The notes: generated by a model not told the origin, from the letters alone. Numbered from the stretch's first letter, positions 1 through 11,547 are shown. The stretch: 64,000 bases of DNA from Riptortus pedestris (GCA_019009955.1 CM032233.1:19687001-19751000); one strand, 5' to 3'. Numbers and translations: made by a program.

Positions 1-402
1 CTAATACACATACCGAGTTTTATTTAGTTCGGTTGAGTCTTTTTTGGCAAATAATATTGTTGACTCCCGCTATAATTTTTAGCGTATAACGCATTTAAAC
101 TTCGGTATACGACAAAAGTGTATATAACAAAAGTTACTCTAAATAACAAAATAAACAACTTTTGTCATGTGCATATTTGCCGAAAAACCAATAGAAAACG
201 AAATATCGCTATTTTTAATTTCAGGCTTCCCTTATAACCCCCACTCCAGTTCGTCTCAGAGAATATTAATATAGCCTAAAGTCTAAGTTGGGTTAGTAGT
301 AATATACATACCAAGTTTCATAAAATTCGGTTCAGCCGTTTATGCGTGAAAAGGTAACAAACAAACAAACAAATAAACAAACAAACAAACAAACAAACAA
401 AC
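1..402 (+). mobile_element. 3' part of an RTE-like non-LTR element
   Basis: The segment ends with a conserved phrase (AAATTCGGTTCAGCCGTTT at about 322-340) followed by a (CAAA)n-type tail at 356-402. Terminal phrases of this kind are common at the 3' ends of arthropod RTE-type LINEs and their derivatives. About 300 bp of it is repeated at 9,870-10,195, including the words CAACTTTTGT and TTCGTCTCAGAGAATATTAA. No coding sequence remains. The window edge cuts the left side. Class is inferred from the ending only. Confidence 0.55.
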
Positions 403-508
403 AGACACCAAAGAAACAAAATGCAGTTATGGTGTCTATGACATGTGAAACGAAAAGTTATCGTGAAATTTCGCGAAAAAAATCAATGTACAGACAGAGG
501 TTACAAAT

Positions 509-515
<7 letters not shown>

Positions 516-571
<56 letters not shown>
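516..571. repeat. (TA)n microsatellite
   Basis: Uninterrupted TA dinucleotide run that directly abuts the foldback element at 572. A second TA run lies on the other side of that element. Confidence 0.95.
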
Positions 572-574
<3 letters not shown>

Positions 575-741
575 TTGTTTTTTTGGAGTTTTGGTCAGTG
601 TCGGTGAAATATTCTAGAAAAAATGGAATGAACTAAGATTTTTTCACCAACACTGACTAGTTGGTGAAAAAATTTTAGTTCATTCCATTTGTTGTAGAAT
701 ATTTCACCGACACTGACCAAACCGCCAAAAAACAACAACAC
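572..741. mobile_element. Foldback (hairpin) element, about 75-bp arms
   Basis: The left arm (572 to about 646) and right arm (about 661-741) are near-perfect reverse complements. Both contain GACACTGACC / GGTCAGTGTC and the word GTTCATTCCAT / ATGGAATGAAC. The centre is a palindrome around TTTTTTCACCAA / TTGGTGAAAAAA. It is non-coding and lies between TA tracts. It is probably a MITE-like foldback, though a strand-switch palindrome is also possible. Confidence 0.7.
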
Positions 742-774
742 CATAGATATAACCTGGTCGAAAATAATAACACA

Positions 775-779
<5 letters not shown>

Positions 780-826
<47 letters not shown>
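780..826. repeat. (TA)n microsatellite
   Basis: Second TA run flanking the 572-741 foldback, separated from it by about 38 bp. Confidence 0.95.
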
Positions 827-830
<4 letters not shown>

Positions 831-928
831 AAATACAAATATGACTAAATACTTACAACGCTATAAAAAATATTGCATCATTAATATTACTTCGGTAGCT
901 GAAATCATTCAGGAAATCAGTAAATAAT

Positions 929-1640
929 ATGAATATTTATTTATTCATGGACACCACATCGAAGGTGGTTTGCCCTTTCAAAATTAACAGCAGGTGACAA
1001 TAACAAAAAATACCATAACAACATGTAACACAATAGTAAATACCTTAACAAGTAATAATGACAAATATCTTAACAACAAGTAATAATAATAACTATCTGA
1101 ACAACAAGTAATAATAACAAATAACTTAGCAATAATACAGAAAAAAAAAGTGTATGGCTGGTGTGGAGTATAATTTTAAATTTTTTTGTACACCACAGAC
1201 TTAATTTGTATGTTAAATGTTGTAATATATTTCAATTTTGTGTAGGTATGAGAATATATTGTTAATGTGTGGGCTGCCTTCCGTCAATAGTTCTTGTAAG
1301 TCGTAGGGGAAGTCCTGGTGTTGTCGTTTTCGGCATTCTGTCAGTATATGTCTTATCGACAAGGGAATGTTGCATGTTGAGCAAGTAGGTCTGTCAGTCT
1401 TTGTCATTAAGTATGAGTGTGTTAGTTTAGTGTGTCCGATTCTAAGTCTCGAGAGAACAACTTCTTCTCTCCTAGAGTTTCTGAAACTTGATGGCCATAT
1501 GCAAATAGTGTTCTTGATAGTGCGTAGTTTGTTGTCAGTACTTGTGTTAGTCCAGTCGGTTTGCCATGTATCTATGAGGTGTTTTGTTTTGTCTTGAAAT
1601 GTCTTCATGTAGTACATCTATTTAAAAAATCTGATACACT
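929..1640 (-). mobile_element. 5'-truncated non-LTR retrotransposon (3' end)
   Basis: Reads right to left: the C-terminal coding remnant (1213-1617), then a non-coding 3' tail ending near 930 in GTCCATGAATAAATAAATA. The AATAAATA-type end resembles the LINE tails at 29.48 and 44.2 kb. Everything upstream of the final domain is missing, as expected for 5'-truncated LINE insertions. Confidence 0.65.
1213..1617 (-). pseudogene. C-terminal end of a Jockey/I/R1-type LINE ORF2
   Basis: Open for 134 codons. Contains EEVVLSRLRIGHTKLTHSYL followed by a Cys cluster, PTCSTCN, and a downstream RHILTEC. This is the RLRIGHT...C..C...H..C signature found after the RNase H domain in many insect non-LTR retrotransposon polyproteins. 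The zinc-knuckle spacing looks intact. The reverse-transcriptase and RNase H domains are absent, so it is a fragment rather than a functional gene. The same signature, more decayed, occurs at 34,705-34,974. Confidence 0.8.
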
Positions 1641-2161
1641 ATCAAAATTCCAGTACTAATATGAATAAGTATAGGGTATGGGGTGTTGGATTTAATGTTT
1701 GTTCAAATGGATTTAAATTACTTCTTATTTTTTCACCCAGAAATGGCCATTTGAAAAATGTTCTAAAGTAAATATTAAAAATAGAATTTTATATTATAAA
1801 GAACTTTATTAAGAAGAATTTTATTTTATAAGAAACATTATTGAGTAGGGGAAGAATATTCATGTAAAGAATGCTCTGTTAATTTAGGCACAATAATGTT
1901 ATTGGGACAAATGCAACTTAGCCATTCAAGATTTTGACAACCTTAGAACATTCAGGGATTTTAACCTCTCTTCTCATTTTCCTGTAGGGGTGTTTGTCCC
2001 AAGAGGGTGGCAATATTGCCCGTATATTAAAATCCATTATAGGTGACGTTAAACGCACGCATTTGTTTCCAAAAAGTTTAAAAAGCATAATAAAATGCAT
2101 TATTTTATACCGTAATTTTACAAATGTAACTAGAATAAATCACGATCAGTAAAAATTATGT
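1641..2161. other. AT-rich intergenic, nothing recognised
   Basis: No convincing coding, RNA or repeat signature seen. It is bounded on the right by the target-site duplication of the LTR retrotransposon. Confidence 0.5.
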
Positions 2162-2165
2162 ATAC

Positions 2166-2528
2166 TGTAGCAGCTTGGCCGCTCTATAACCTAACCCTTA
2201 CTAGCTGCCACGTGGTCCCAATGACAGTGTTACCAGGAACTAATTAACCTAATTTTAAGGTGGCTACACTGCGAGCAATCTTATAATATCCGGCAGTTAG
2301 TAGGTAAAATTGACCGCTCACTCTCGCAGTTGTGTGTGTTGTGCTTTTGTGAACTCTGCTCCGAACCATTTTTGTTGTTATCTATTCAAAGACCGATTGT
2401 AATTATTTATTGCATTTTGTGTTCTTCAATCTTTTAATTTTCGACCAGTTGTTTGTTTTTTTATAAATTATAGTGCCTTATTACTTTCAAGTTTTGTTAT
2501 TGTACGTTATAAAAACCCGTACATTAAA
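2166..2528 (+). repeat. Left LTR
   Basis: 363 bp, starting TGTAGCAGCTTGGCC and ending CCCGTACATTAAA. Equal in length to the right LTR with two mismatches. Contains AT-rich TATA-like stretches (TTATAATATCC, TTATAAATTATAG), but no promoter element can be assigned with certainty. Confidence 0.95.
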
Positions 2529-3389
2529 GTGGTGACCCCGACGCCGGACATTAATGATGGAAAACATCAGCAAAGACGTAAATCCTTACGGAAACTGGAG
2601 GAAGTCGGCGCTTACGGATTTGGACCTAACTTCCGGATCCCAAGCTTTTGGAGGGCAGATCCAGAGCTTTGGTTTTGCCAGGCTGAAGCAGTCTTCGCAA
2701 CCTCCAAGGTAACTAGCTCTAGGATTAAATTCCAGTTAGTTACTGCCAACCTAGACTTCGAAATTCTAAAAGAGGTGGCTGATATAGTTAAAAATCCCCC
2801 GGCTGACCCATATGAAGCCCTTAAAAACCGGCTTCTCCACACATTCACGGAATCCGAAAACTTACGGATCCGGCGACTTTTCGAAGAGAAACGTCTATCC
2901 GAAGGAGAACGACCTTCCCAGCTCCTCAACGAATTGAAACGACTAGCTGGCGCCACTATACCCCCTAACCTCTTACGTCATGTATGGCTGAGGGCACTTC
3001 CCGACCGTATACAGGCCATGCTAGCCGTTACCAACGAGGCCTCAGTTGATAAACTGGTTGGGATTGCAGATCGTATTGCTGAAGTATACGAACCCAGCAT
3101 CCTTGAAGTACGCGCACAGAGCACACAACCCTCACAGACACAACCTACCCAGCTATCGCAGCTGGAAGAGATGGTCAGGAAACTCACCCTGGAAGTCACA
3201 GATCTGAAGAGCGAGATAGCACGCATAGGGCGAAAGGACCCTTCACATTCACACTCACGTCGACGTAGCCGTTCAAGCAGCAGGAGTAAACAATTTTGTT
3301 ATTACCACGAGACCTTCCGAAAAAAAGCACAGAAATGCAAACAGCCCTGTGAATGGAAGAACAACATTCCGGCTCAGGAAAACTGTTAG
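2529..3389 (+). pseudogene. gag: gag-like polyprotein of the LTR retrotransposon
   Basis: Open for 286 codons to the TAG at 3387-3389. No in-frame ATG exists near the start; the open frame begins over the primer-binding site with GTG, so the true start is unknown or lost. The N-terminal half has the capsid-like stretch FRIPSFWRADPELWFCQAEA, typical of arthropod mag-like gypsy gag proteins. The region near residue 240 is rich in Ser and Arg (nucleic-acid binding). It ends with a Cys/His cluster, CYYHETFRKKAQKCKQPC, a C-x2-H-x9-C-x3-C arrangement. It overlaps pol by 37 bp in the -1 frame, as expected for frameshift expression, but no canonical slippery heptamer lies inside the overlap. Confidence 0.82.
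2530..2547 (+). promoter_or_regulatory. tRNA primer-binding site
   Basis: TGGTGACCCCGACGCCGG begins one base after the left LTR. The leading TGG pairs with the CCA end of a tRNA. The tRNA species was not determined. Confidence 0.8.
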
Positions 3390-4444
3390 CAGCGGCCGAG
3401 ATGGCGGACTCCGTCGCTGGCACTCACCAACGCCGATTATTTGTGAAGGAGAAAGAATCGGGAGAGAGATATTTAGTGGACACAGGTGCATGTATATCTG
3501 TTTTCCCAGCCAGGTCGCGGGATCAGAGACATCCAACCAACTTCCCTTTGTACGCTGCCAATGGTACAACGATCAAGACGTATGGGGAAGTCAGGAAGAC
3601 ACTTAATATCGGACTCCAACGACCACTCCCCTGGACCTTCATCTTGGCAGACATCAGTAGCCCCATCATCGGCGCCGACCTTCTCTTCCACCACCACATA
3701 ATCGTCGATCTCAGAGGTCGTCAGCTCCTAGACGCAAAAACGGGGATCACAGCAAAGGTTAACCAGATCATGGAGTTTCCTCGACCCAGCAATAAGGGAC
3801 AACTTCGGCGTTTCTTAGGAATGCTGAATTTTTATAGGCGATTCATACCAAACGCAGCCGAACACCAGCATACCCTACACTCATTAGTAGGCAACTGCAA
3901 GAAGAGCGATGCAACAGCTCTGGAATGGTCCAAGGAAGCAGACGCTGCATTTCGCCTATGTCAGCAAGACATCAAGTCTGCCCTCACATTGTCACATCCA
4001 TCCGACGATGCCGAACTTTCATTGGCATGTGACGCGTCAAACACAGCCATCGGGGCGGTTCTTCAGCAACGTGAAGGATCAGGTTGGAAACCTCTTGGAT
4101 TTTTCTCCAAGACTCTGACGAAAGCAGAACAAGGTTACTCCACTTACGACAGAGAGCTGGTCGCCGTACACCGAGCAATACGTCACTTCAGGCCCTCGAT
4201 CGAAGGACGTAACTTCACCATACTCACCGACCACAAGCCGCTGATCCACATGTTCCGACAACGCGCTGACACAGCCACGCCTATGAGGATCCGATTGGTA
4301 AACTTCATCAGTCAGTTTACAACCGATATTCGACATGTAGCTGGAAATGACAATGTGGTCGCAGACACACTCTCGAGGTTGGAGGAGATAACGCTTCCCG
4401 ATGACAACGAAAAAATTGCAGAGCTACAAGAGAACGGCCTCTGA
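3353..4444 (+). pseudogene. pol: pol part 1: protease, RT remnant, RNase H
   Basis: 363 open codons. The protease carries the active-site motif LVDTGA (about residues 40-45) and ends near VDLRGRQLLDAKT (about 120-132). The next residues, about 140-160, are already the end of RT (KVNQIMEFPRP, LRRFLGMLNFYRRFIP). The fingers and palm, including the YxDD/FxDD catalytic box, are therefore deleted in frame. RNase H is complete to the eye: LACDASNTAIGAVLQQ, the YSTYDRELVAV segment with the catalytic Glu, LTDHKPLIHM, and DNVVADTLSR with the last Asp. A Ty3/gypsy pol usually exceeds 1,000 residues. The deletion makes this copy unable to reverse-transcribe itself. Confidence 0.88.
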
Positions 4445-5738
4445 CATAAACGAGCTCCTTAAGAACCCTGCCCTCTCGCTTAAGTGGATGAAAGTTCCAC
4501 ATGCTACGAGGCCCCTTCTCTGCGAAACAAGCACCTCACGGATGCGTCCGTACCTGCCTGCATCATTGAGACAATCGATTTTTACTCATATCCACAACCT
4601 CAGCCACCCGGGTTATACGCGGGTCAAGGAGACTCATTGCCCAACGATTCTTCTGGCCAAACATGAATGTAGACATTGCCACCTGGGCACGTGCTTGTGT
4701 CGCTTGTCAGCGGAGTAAGGTACATCGCCACACTGTCACGCGCCCCGGGAACCTTTGCCACAAGTGCTCGCTTCGAGCACGTCCACATAGATATTATTGG
4801 ACCACTCCAACGTCGGACGGCAAAACGTTATTTGCCTTACTATGGCAGATAGGTTTACCCGGTGGTCTGAAGCTGAGCCAATCGAAGACATCAATGCAGA
4901 CACGATATCCAGAGCCCTACACAGGACTTGGATCTGTCGCTATGGCGTCCCTACTAGAAATTACGACGGACCAAGGGCGGCAGTTCGAGAGTCAAATATT
5001 CTGCAAGCTCACACACATTCTCGGGATCAAAACGTACTAGACAACTCCTTACCATCCACAAAGTAATGGCTGTATTGAACGGTGGCACAGGACACTCAAA
5101 GCAGCTCTCACAGCTCACCTCATCGGCTCATCGAGATGGACTGACCTGCTGCCCACAGTACTTCTTGGTCTAAGAGCAGCAGTGCGCGATGATAACACCA
5201 GTAGTGCAGCAGAACTGGTATTCGGGCAGCCCCTACGGTTGCCTGGTGAATTGCTCGCAAGCCACCAACGACCTGAGGATACCGAGGAGCTCCTGCGAAG
5301 GTTGAGGGACCACATGAAGGACCTTCGACCAGCACCTCACCGTCCCAGCAGCAGCCAAACCTTTGTTCCTAAGGACCTCAGGGACTGCACTCATGTGTTC
5401 CTACGAGATGATTACAGTTCGCCAACCCCTAACACCACCATACTCAGGACCTCATCTGGTAACTGGAACGACAGCCGAAGACATTCAAGATCCAACTTCC
5501 TACGGGACCAAGAACCGTCTCACTCGACCGTCTGAAGCCAGCCTACATCATTCAGGACTCATCGCAACAAACCTTATCCAACTCCTCAGCACAGCAGACC
5601 TCTGCGAATCCCCAGACAACACTGCACCCTTCCAACCAGTCTTCAGCCCAAGACACAGCCACACAAGCGGAACAACCTCACCAGACTCGTCGAGGAAGAC
5701 CCATTAGACTTCCTGCCCGCTTCCATGACTCTGTCATT
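4445..5738 (+). pseudogene. pol: pol part 2: frameshifted integrase
   Basis: Integrase pieces occur in order but in different frames, split by stops and indels. The His pair of the HHCC zinc finger is at about 4600 (IHNLSHPGYTRVKE). The Cys pair is at about 4695 (ARACVACQRSK). A DDE core remnant with [10 protein letters not shown] is near 4975. The region of the catalytic Glu with [13 protein letters not shown] is near 5060. The C-terminal stretch SSAAELVFGQPLRLPGELLA is near 5205-5265. It is clearly Ty3/gypsy integrase by order and motif but cannot be translated as one protein. No env-like ORF follows. Confidence 0.8.
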
Positions 5739-5750
5739 GGGGGGAGGTGA
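5739..5750 (+). promoter_or_regulatory. Polypurine tract
   Basis: GGGGGGAGGTGA lies directly before the right LTR, the expected plus-strand primer position. Confidence 0.85.
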
Positions 5751-6113
5751 TGTAGCAGCTTGGCCGCTCTATAACCTAACCCTTACTAGCTGCCACGTGG
5801 TCCCAATGACAGTGTTGCCAGGAACTAATTAACCTAATTTTAAGGTGGCTACACTGCGAGCAATCTTATAATATCCGGCAGTTAGTAGGTAAAATTGACC
5901 GCTCACTCTCGCAGTTGTGTGTGTTGTGCTTTTGTGAACTCTGCTCCGAACCATTTTTGTTGTTATCTATTCAAAGACCGATTGTTATTATTTATTGCAT
6001 TTTGTGTTCTTCAATCTTTTAATTTTCGACCAGTTGTTTGTTTTTTTATAAATTATAGTGCCTTATTACTTTCAAGTTTTGTTATTGTACGTTATAAAAA
6101 CCCGTACATTAAA
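5751..6113 (+). repeat. Right LTR
   Basis: 363 bp. Two mismatches to the left LTR (TGTTGCC for TGTTACC near 5820, and GATTGTTATT for GATTGTAATT near 5985). Followed by the second ATAC target duplication. Confidence 0.95.
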
Positions 6114-6117
6114 ATAC

Positions 6118-7850
6118 TAAGTTGGGTACCTTGTACTTCAATAACAATGTCATCGAATTAAGTACGGTCATAGAATTCAATTCCTAAACTAAATTATGTA
6201 ATAATATATTGCCAGTATTTCAAGTATTGTTTTAATTTCTCAAAACATCCCCAAACAGCAAATTTTCAAATATATTTTCATCAAATCGATATGCTTATTC
6301 ATTGATTGCTTATTAAACTCAGTATGCCTGGCATGCATGGCGTTGTAAATAATTAGAACATACTTCCACTAATTAGACACATTACACCGAGTCAGAAATT
6401 ATTAGTGAACTAATTATTGTGACTATTTCATTTGTGATTAATTTCATATATAATAATAATAGCACTATACAATGTTCAAATGAGCCATTAAGACAAGAAC
6501 TTATCCAAATTAGTATATTCCAATGTTGGTTTAATATGTGTTCATTATATTTCAAGCGAATGAGTCCGAAATTATTTATGTATATAGGATTTTTTGTTTC
6601 CAAGTTGTATTAAATCAGTAAAATGTGAGAGTTCTTCTTATATATTATTAATTCCAATTTAGTAACGTTACTGTTATTTTATAATATATTAAAACTTTAA
6701 AAGCTATATTAACAGACGATCTTAATATCTCATTTGTAAAGGACCTAATTCCCTTAAGAATTAGAAAATGCCACAGCAGGCTAACCAATCATCCTAATCC
6801 AGAAGTCCTAGCCCTTTCCAGTACCACTCATCCATATTCCCTCCACGGCGCCTCAAGAGACAATGGCCCAGAGATCTCCTATAGAAGTGTAAAGTGAAGT
6901 GATAGCAGTGGCTACTTTCTTATCAAGTGCCATTCCTCCTTAGCTCTTGACTTCCTTGCCAGGCAGGGAGAGGCTGCTCCTCTCATTGTCGTGAAGGGGT
7001 GTAGCTGCTGTCGAGAGTCATGGAGGACGATTGTATTGTACAAATCACACATTACCAAAAGCAATTAAATACAGACTGTAATATTCTTAATAAAATAATA
7101 TTATTTGACAAAATATTTACAAATATCATATATAATGATTATTATTCCCGTAATTTTTATTAATTAATCCCGTATGACATTTTTTATATTTGTCTCTGTC
7201 CTTGTGTTACTGACCTAAAATATTTTTTGACTTAATCAGCATATGAATTATATTGTAATAGTAGCCATACATTAGCATCTTATCAATTTACAGTAAGGAT
7301 TTTGCCTTAAAGCTGGAATTATTTTCTAAATAAAAAATATGTATATCCAGAGGTCTTTAAAATATATGTTTGGGACACAGAAAGTAAAATAAAGTGATAG
7401 CCAACTTTAGTGTAGCATAATACAAAATTAGACGCACTCCTCAAAGCCAACAATAAGAAAATTAGGTAAATACATGGAAGGGCTAGCTGGTAAAGGAGTG
7501 CTTAATCCGCCTTGTGATATAGTATCCCTTGGCCTAGAACGATATGGTTGTCAGTAATTGTTGTTCTTCGCCTGTTGTTCGTTAGCTACCACGGAGAGAT
7601 TTCACAGCGGTTCGTTAAGTACGGAATGAAGTTAATAACTAATTCCCTTTGGAGAAATCTTAGTTACATATTAGGAGAGCACTGCCTTTTATACATTTTT
7701 TTAGGTACGTTCATTTATTTTTCCATTGTAATTTAGTTGCAGCCATATTTTAAGTTTATCCATATACATTATTATTCTCAACAATTGGAGTGAGCGTGAG
7801 GTTTGGCCAATGGCTTACCTAGTTATTTTCGTTCATTTTCTCGGCCCCGA
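6118..7850. other. AT-rich intergenic, nothing recognised
   Basis: No coding or repeat signature I can name. A less AT-rich patch at about 6,770-7,030 has no recognisable product in any frame I read. Confidence 0.5.
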
Positions 7851-7965
7851 GGGAAAATCAGCTATTGAGGTCGTGCTCATGACGTGGTTTTTGAAAAATC
7901 TCCTCAAATGTCGAACGATCCTACAGAAAATGAGCCCGGTTAACAATTTTATATATATAACTTAA
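7851..7965 (+). mobile_element. R1 repeat, head fragment
   Basis: Decayed first 115 bp of the R1 family, including ATCAGCTATTGAGGTCGTGC, CTCATGACG and a cut-off AAAATGAG...ATATATATA end. Strand follows the head-first reading described at 46,298-46,917. Confidence 0.7.
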
Positions 7966-8220
7966 TACGAAATAATGCAAAAGTATTTTCGATAATTCTT
8001 CCCTGGAACATACCGCACTGTTTTTTTTTTTTTTTTTTAAATGGAGCTATGCAGGTGGAAGAATGTATTCCTTTTACAAATAATTACTCTGTAATTAGTT
8101 AAAAATAAATTAATTCTAAGAACGTTTTTGTTATGTTGATGTTTTTTGAAGTAAACATTTTTTTTTATTCATTCAAGAATACGTTTGCGTTATTTCGTTT
8201 TAAATACTTTTTTTTTATTT

Positions 8221-8326
8221 ATCCCTTAGGGGAAATCAGATACTGAGGTCGTACTCATTACGCGATTTTTGAAAAATTTCTACAAATGTCCATCGATCCT
8301 ACCTAAGAGATGACGAAAATGGGGTC

Positions 8327-8386
<60 letters not shown>

Positions 8387-9190
8387 TTCTTACCGCTCTA
8401 GCGGTAGCAATTTTCGCTTGATGGTTACTCGATATTTAAACGTTTTATGTATAACTGAAGATCAAGTTCGTTAACGGCTGAAATCGGACCAGTCGGAAAG
8501 GGGGTTTAGAGGGGGGAAATTTAAATTTCAAAATAGCTCCGTTATTATAAGTTGGATACGAAAATTGTAACCAATGTTATTTTAAATTTAAATGTTGATA
8601 TATACATGTTTTCTTTATCTTCAATATTAACCGAGATATTGTTTAGCTTTCAACCTGCAGTAAACCCCCACTTTCAGTCATCGCACGTTATAAAGAAGCT
8701 AATACTCCATGAACTGTCTTATTTAATGCCAAAATACCAAATATTGTGTTCATCAAATATTTTCTAAATGCAAATACGTTCTGATGTAAACCCCCCCCCC
8801 CCTCTTTTGTTCTTAGATTAATAAAATTAGAGTTATTGAGATTATTCTGATTCATTATTAATTACAGTACTAGATATAAAAAATAGTTTTCAATAAAATT
8901 TAATATATTATATTGAGATATATTTCAGCAATTGTTTTTCTTTCCGATCGAGAATATTTCTATCTATCTATTCAGCTCTGAGAGGTTGGTTGACCTGTTC
9001 GTTTACAATACAGACGCCACCTGTTGTGGAGGTCACCAAATGTAAATTGACTGAATAATTTCTCATTATCATTTGTATTTATTAATTTAATATTCATATT
9101 GGTGTTAAGTGTAACCAGTATGTAGATTAATCTATTTTAAAACTTCACGTGGCAAGTCAGCTTAGTTTACACAGCCCCTGAGTGACGGCC
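8221..9190 (+). mobile_element. R1 repeat, long form
   Basis: Near-full-length long copy of about 970 bp. The head palindrome is decayed (TCCCTTAGGGGAAATC), the TA tract is at 8,334-8,380, and the tail is CAGCTTAGTTTACACAGCCC then GTGACGGCC. Carries the long-form middle block, including the poly-C stretch near 8,790 and the block around ATTGTTTTTCTTTCCGATCG. Confidence 0.82.
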
Positions 9191-9301
9191 TTTTTTTATT
9201 TTTTGACCATCTTGAAGTAGATTTTTATTCTTATTTTTGTCACTCTCTTTATGTCGTCGGGGATTTAATATTTTGTACAATCAGAATTATAAATATAGTT
9301 T

Positions 9302-10245
9302 ACTAGCTAAGGTGCCCGGGCTCACCCGGGAAATCATTTGAGGCTGAATGGTAATGGTATTTTTTTGTGCTTTACATTGTACAATATTTTTACATTTTCC
9401 CGTCTCAATGCTTAGGATTTAACCGAGTCCGGCGTGCTGGGGTTATGTTAATAATAAAAGTATTTATGTACTTAATTCTACAAAATACACAATATTTTTA
9501 TATTACCCGTTTCCTGTACATGCATAGTTTCTCATACATAACATAATCATAGATTATCATACACAAAAATACGTAGTTCCGTTGATTTCGATTTAGTCCT
9601 TCGTGTTCTATAACATTGTTGACCTTTTATAGTTTTTCGTGTATACCTCATTTATACTTCGTTATACAGCAAAAGTGCATATAACAAAAGTTACTTTAAA
9701 TAAGAAAACAAACAACTTTTGTTATATGCATGTTTGCCGAAAAATGAATAGGTTTCGAAATATCGCGATTTTATATTTCAGACCTCCCTTATAACTCCCA
9801 CTCCTGTTCATACCTCGAAATTTTAATATAGCTTATAATCAGAGAGGTGTTAATAACAAATCACATACGGAGTTTCGTTTAGCTGTGGTGAGTCTTTTGT
9901 GTCATATAAAATTGTAGACTCCCACTATTCTTTTTAGCGTATAACTCACTTATATTTCGGTATACAACAAAAGAGTATATTACAAAAGTTACTCTTAATA
10001 ACAAAATAAACAACTTTTGTTTTATGCATATTTGTCGAAAAACCAATAGGAGACGAAATATTGCTATTTTTAATTTCAGGACTCCCTTATAGCCCCCACT
10101 CTTGTTCGTCTCAGAGAATATTAATATAGCCAGAGACCTAACCAGTTTTAGTAGTTATATACATACCAATTTTTATAAAATTCGGTTCAGCCGTTTCTAT
10201 AAAGGACATACAAACAAACATTCATTTATATATATATATATATAG
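9302..10245 (+). mobile_element. RTE-like element with two tandem modules
   Basis: The head is ACTAGCTAAGGTGCCCGGGC followed by CACCCGGG. It ends in AAATTCGGTTCAGCCGTTT and ACAAACAAACATTC, then a TA run. Between them are two direct copies of a roughly 300-bp module (about 9,560-9,870 and 9,871-10,170), each with CAACTTTTGT, CGAAATAT and a CTCCCTTATA...CCCACTC block. No coding region remains. The 1-402 segment carries the same module and end; 18,632-18,920 carries the head in reverse. Confidence 0.65.
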
Positions 10246-11535
10246 ATTAATGTCTACTTTCAATCGCTAATAGTACAAGTTATCAGCTGGTCACTAGCAT
10301 TTTCTAGCAAGGGTGGGACTAAGTATTTTATTTAGGGATTTTTTCTACCAGCTTTTTTTGAGTGGCTTTTGATTTTTGAATATGGTTAATATTTTATCTC
10401 CTTGTAAACCGACAATTACTCTTTCGTGGGTACCTCTTTATTACATTTGATTAGGATATTAATTTATAGTTCCTTCTTCCCTTCTCGATAAGTGTTTTTA
10501 TAAGGGCTTGATAAAGGTCAGAAATATATTAGCAATCGTTGGCAGATTGTTTAACTCTTAGAATGTTGGAGTCGATCAATGGCCAAGTAAAACTAATAAA
10601 ATAGTAGTGTATTAGTCGGCCCCGAGAAGAAGATAGTAATTTTTGGGTAGTAGCAAAGAGGCGGTTAGTGGGTGCTAAGCGCTATCTCCATGGGAGGGAA
10701 ACCTCTGACCAGATGCACAGCCCGTTACAGGTCACGGGTCACTTCGCTCAAATCTACCTTCATTCATTAGCTCAAATCCATTGAATCAATGCTATTTCTC
10801 TAGTCATTCCCTCTTATATCTGAGACGTGGTCTAAAATTCAAATACTCGTGGGCATAACAAATTTTCCAACATTAGTTACGGCAGCTGTTGGTATTTGAC
10901 CATCACGAGAGGCCAACAGGTACTGTTCATTTCGCCACTCTGATGGGGTTGCCTCATTTATTTCATTCAATGCTGGACCGGAAATCAATTTTTAATATGA
11001 ATAACACCTAACTGCCTCTGTTGAAAGTGTGAGGCATGAGAGAGATAAATGGAGTTTATTGAATAGCCTTGGACAAGAGGACTTGTCAATATAGTGTGTT
11101 CCTGTACTCAGTGGTCAATGAATATCTACTTGAATCATCAGTCATGCTGAGTTACATCAACTGGAATGCGCCAATAAAGAATTCGGGCAACGATTTTGAA
11201 TAAGAACTCTGAACATTAGTGTAAAAAAAAAATGCAAAGTAATTTAACCAGAGATCAAATTATTCAAAGATATTCTTCAAAATGCTTTACAAGGATGAAT
11301 TAATAGACCGAGCGGATGAAGAGAGTGTCATGCTGAGGTTGAGGGCCTTAGAACATTTTCATTAATCTAAAGGAAAAATATTATTATTTATCTTGCTCCA
11401 GAATCTTTATATATTTTATCATATATATTTGTTTTGTTTTTAATTTGGTTGTGTATACATAATAGTGGTGGGTCATGAATAACTCCCTTATGCGATTATG
11501 TTCAAGAACTACGTTAGCAATACCTCATCAACGAT
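10246..11535. other. Intergenic, nothing recognised
   Basis: Read in both orientations with no confident coding or RNA signature. It ends at the target duplication of the SINE at 11,548. Confidence 0.5.
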
Positions 11536-11547
11536 AAAGTAAAGCAC

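Larger units (their letters stand above)
2166..6113 (+). mobile_element. Ty3/gypsy-type LTR retrotransposon, RT-deleted
   Basis: Complete insertion of 3,948 bp: two 363-bp LTRs, a primer-binding site one base after the left LTR, gag, pol and a polypurine tract directly before the right LTR. The flanking 4-bp duplication ATAC is at 2162-2165 and 6114-6117. I see only two mismatches between the LTRs (near 2235 and 2400, matching 5820 and 5985), so the insertion is young. Domain order is protease, RNase H, integrase, as in Ty3/gypsy. The catalytic half of RT is missing and the integrase frame is broken, so this copy must have been mobilised in trans or broken soon after insertion. Confidence 0.93.

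Noticed and set aside
342..636. Open frames with long Tyr-Ile runs
   Set aside because: They are translations of a TA microsatellite and a CAAA tail, not genes. The same applies to other Tyr-Ile frames in the window.
3313..3330. A-AAA-AAA slippery site for gag-pol frameshift
   Set aside because: A stop codon (3350-3352) follows in the -1 frame before the pol frame opens, so slippage there would not reach pol in this copy.
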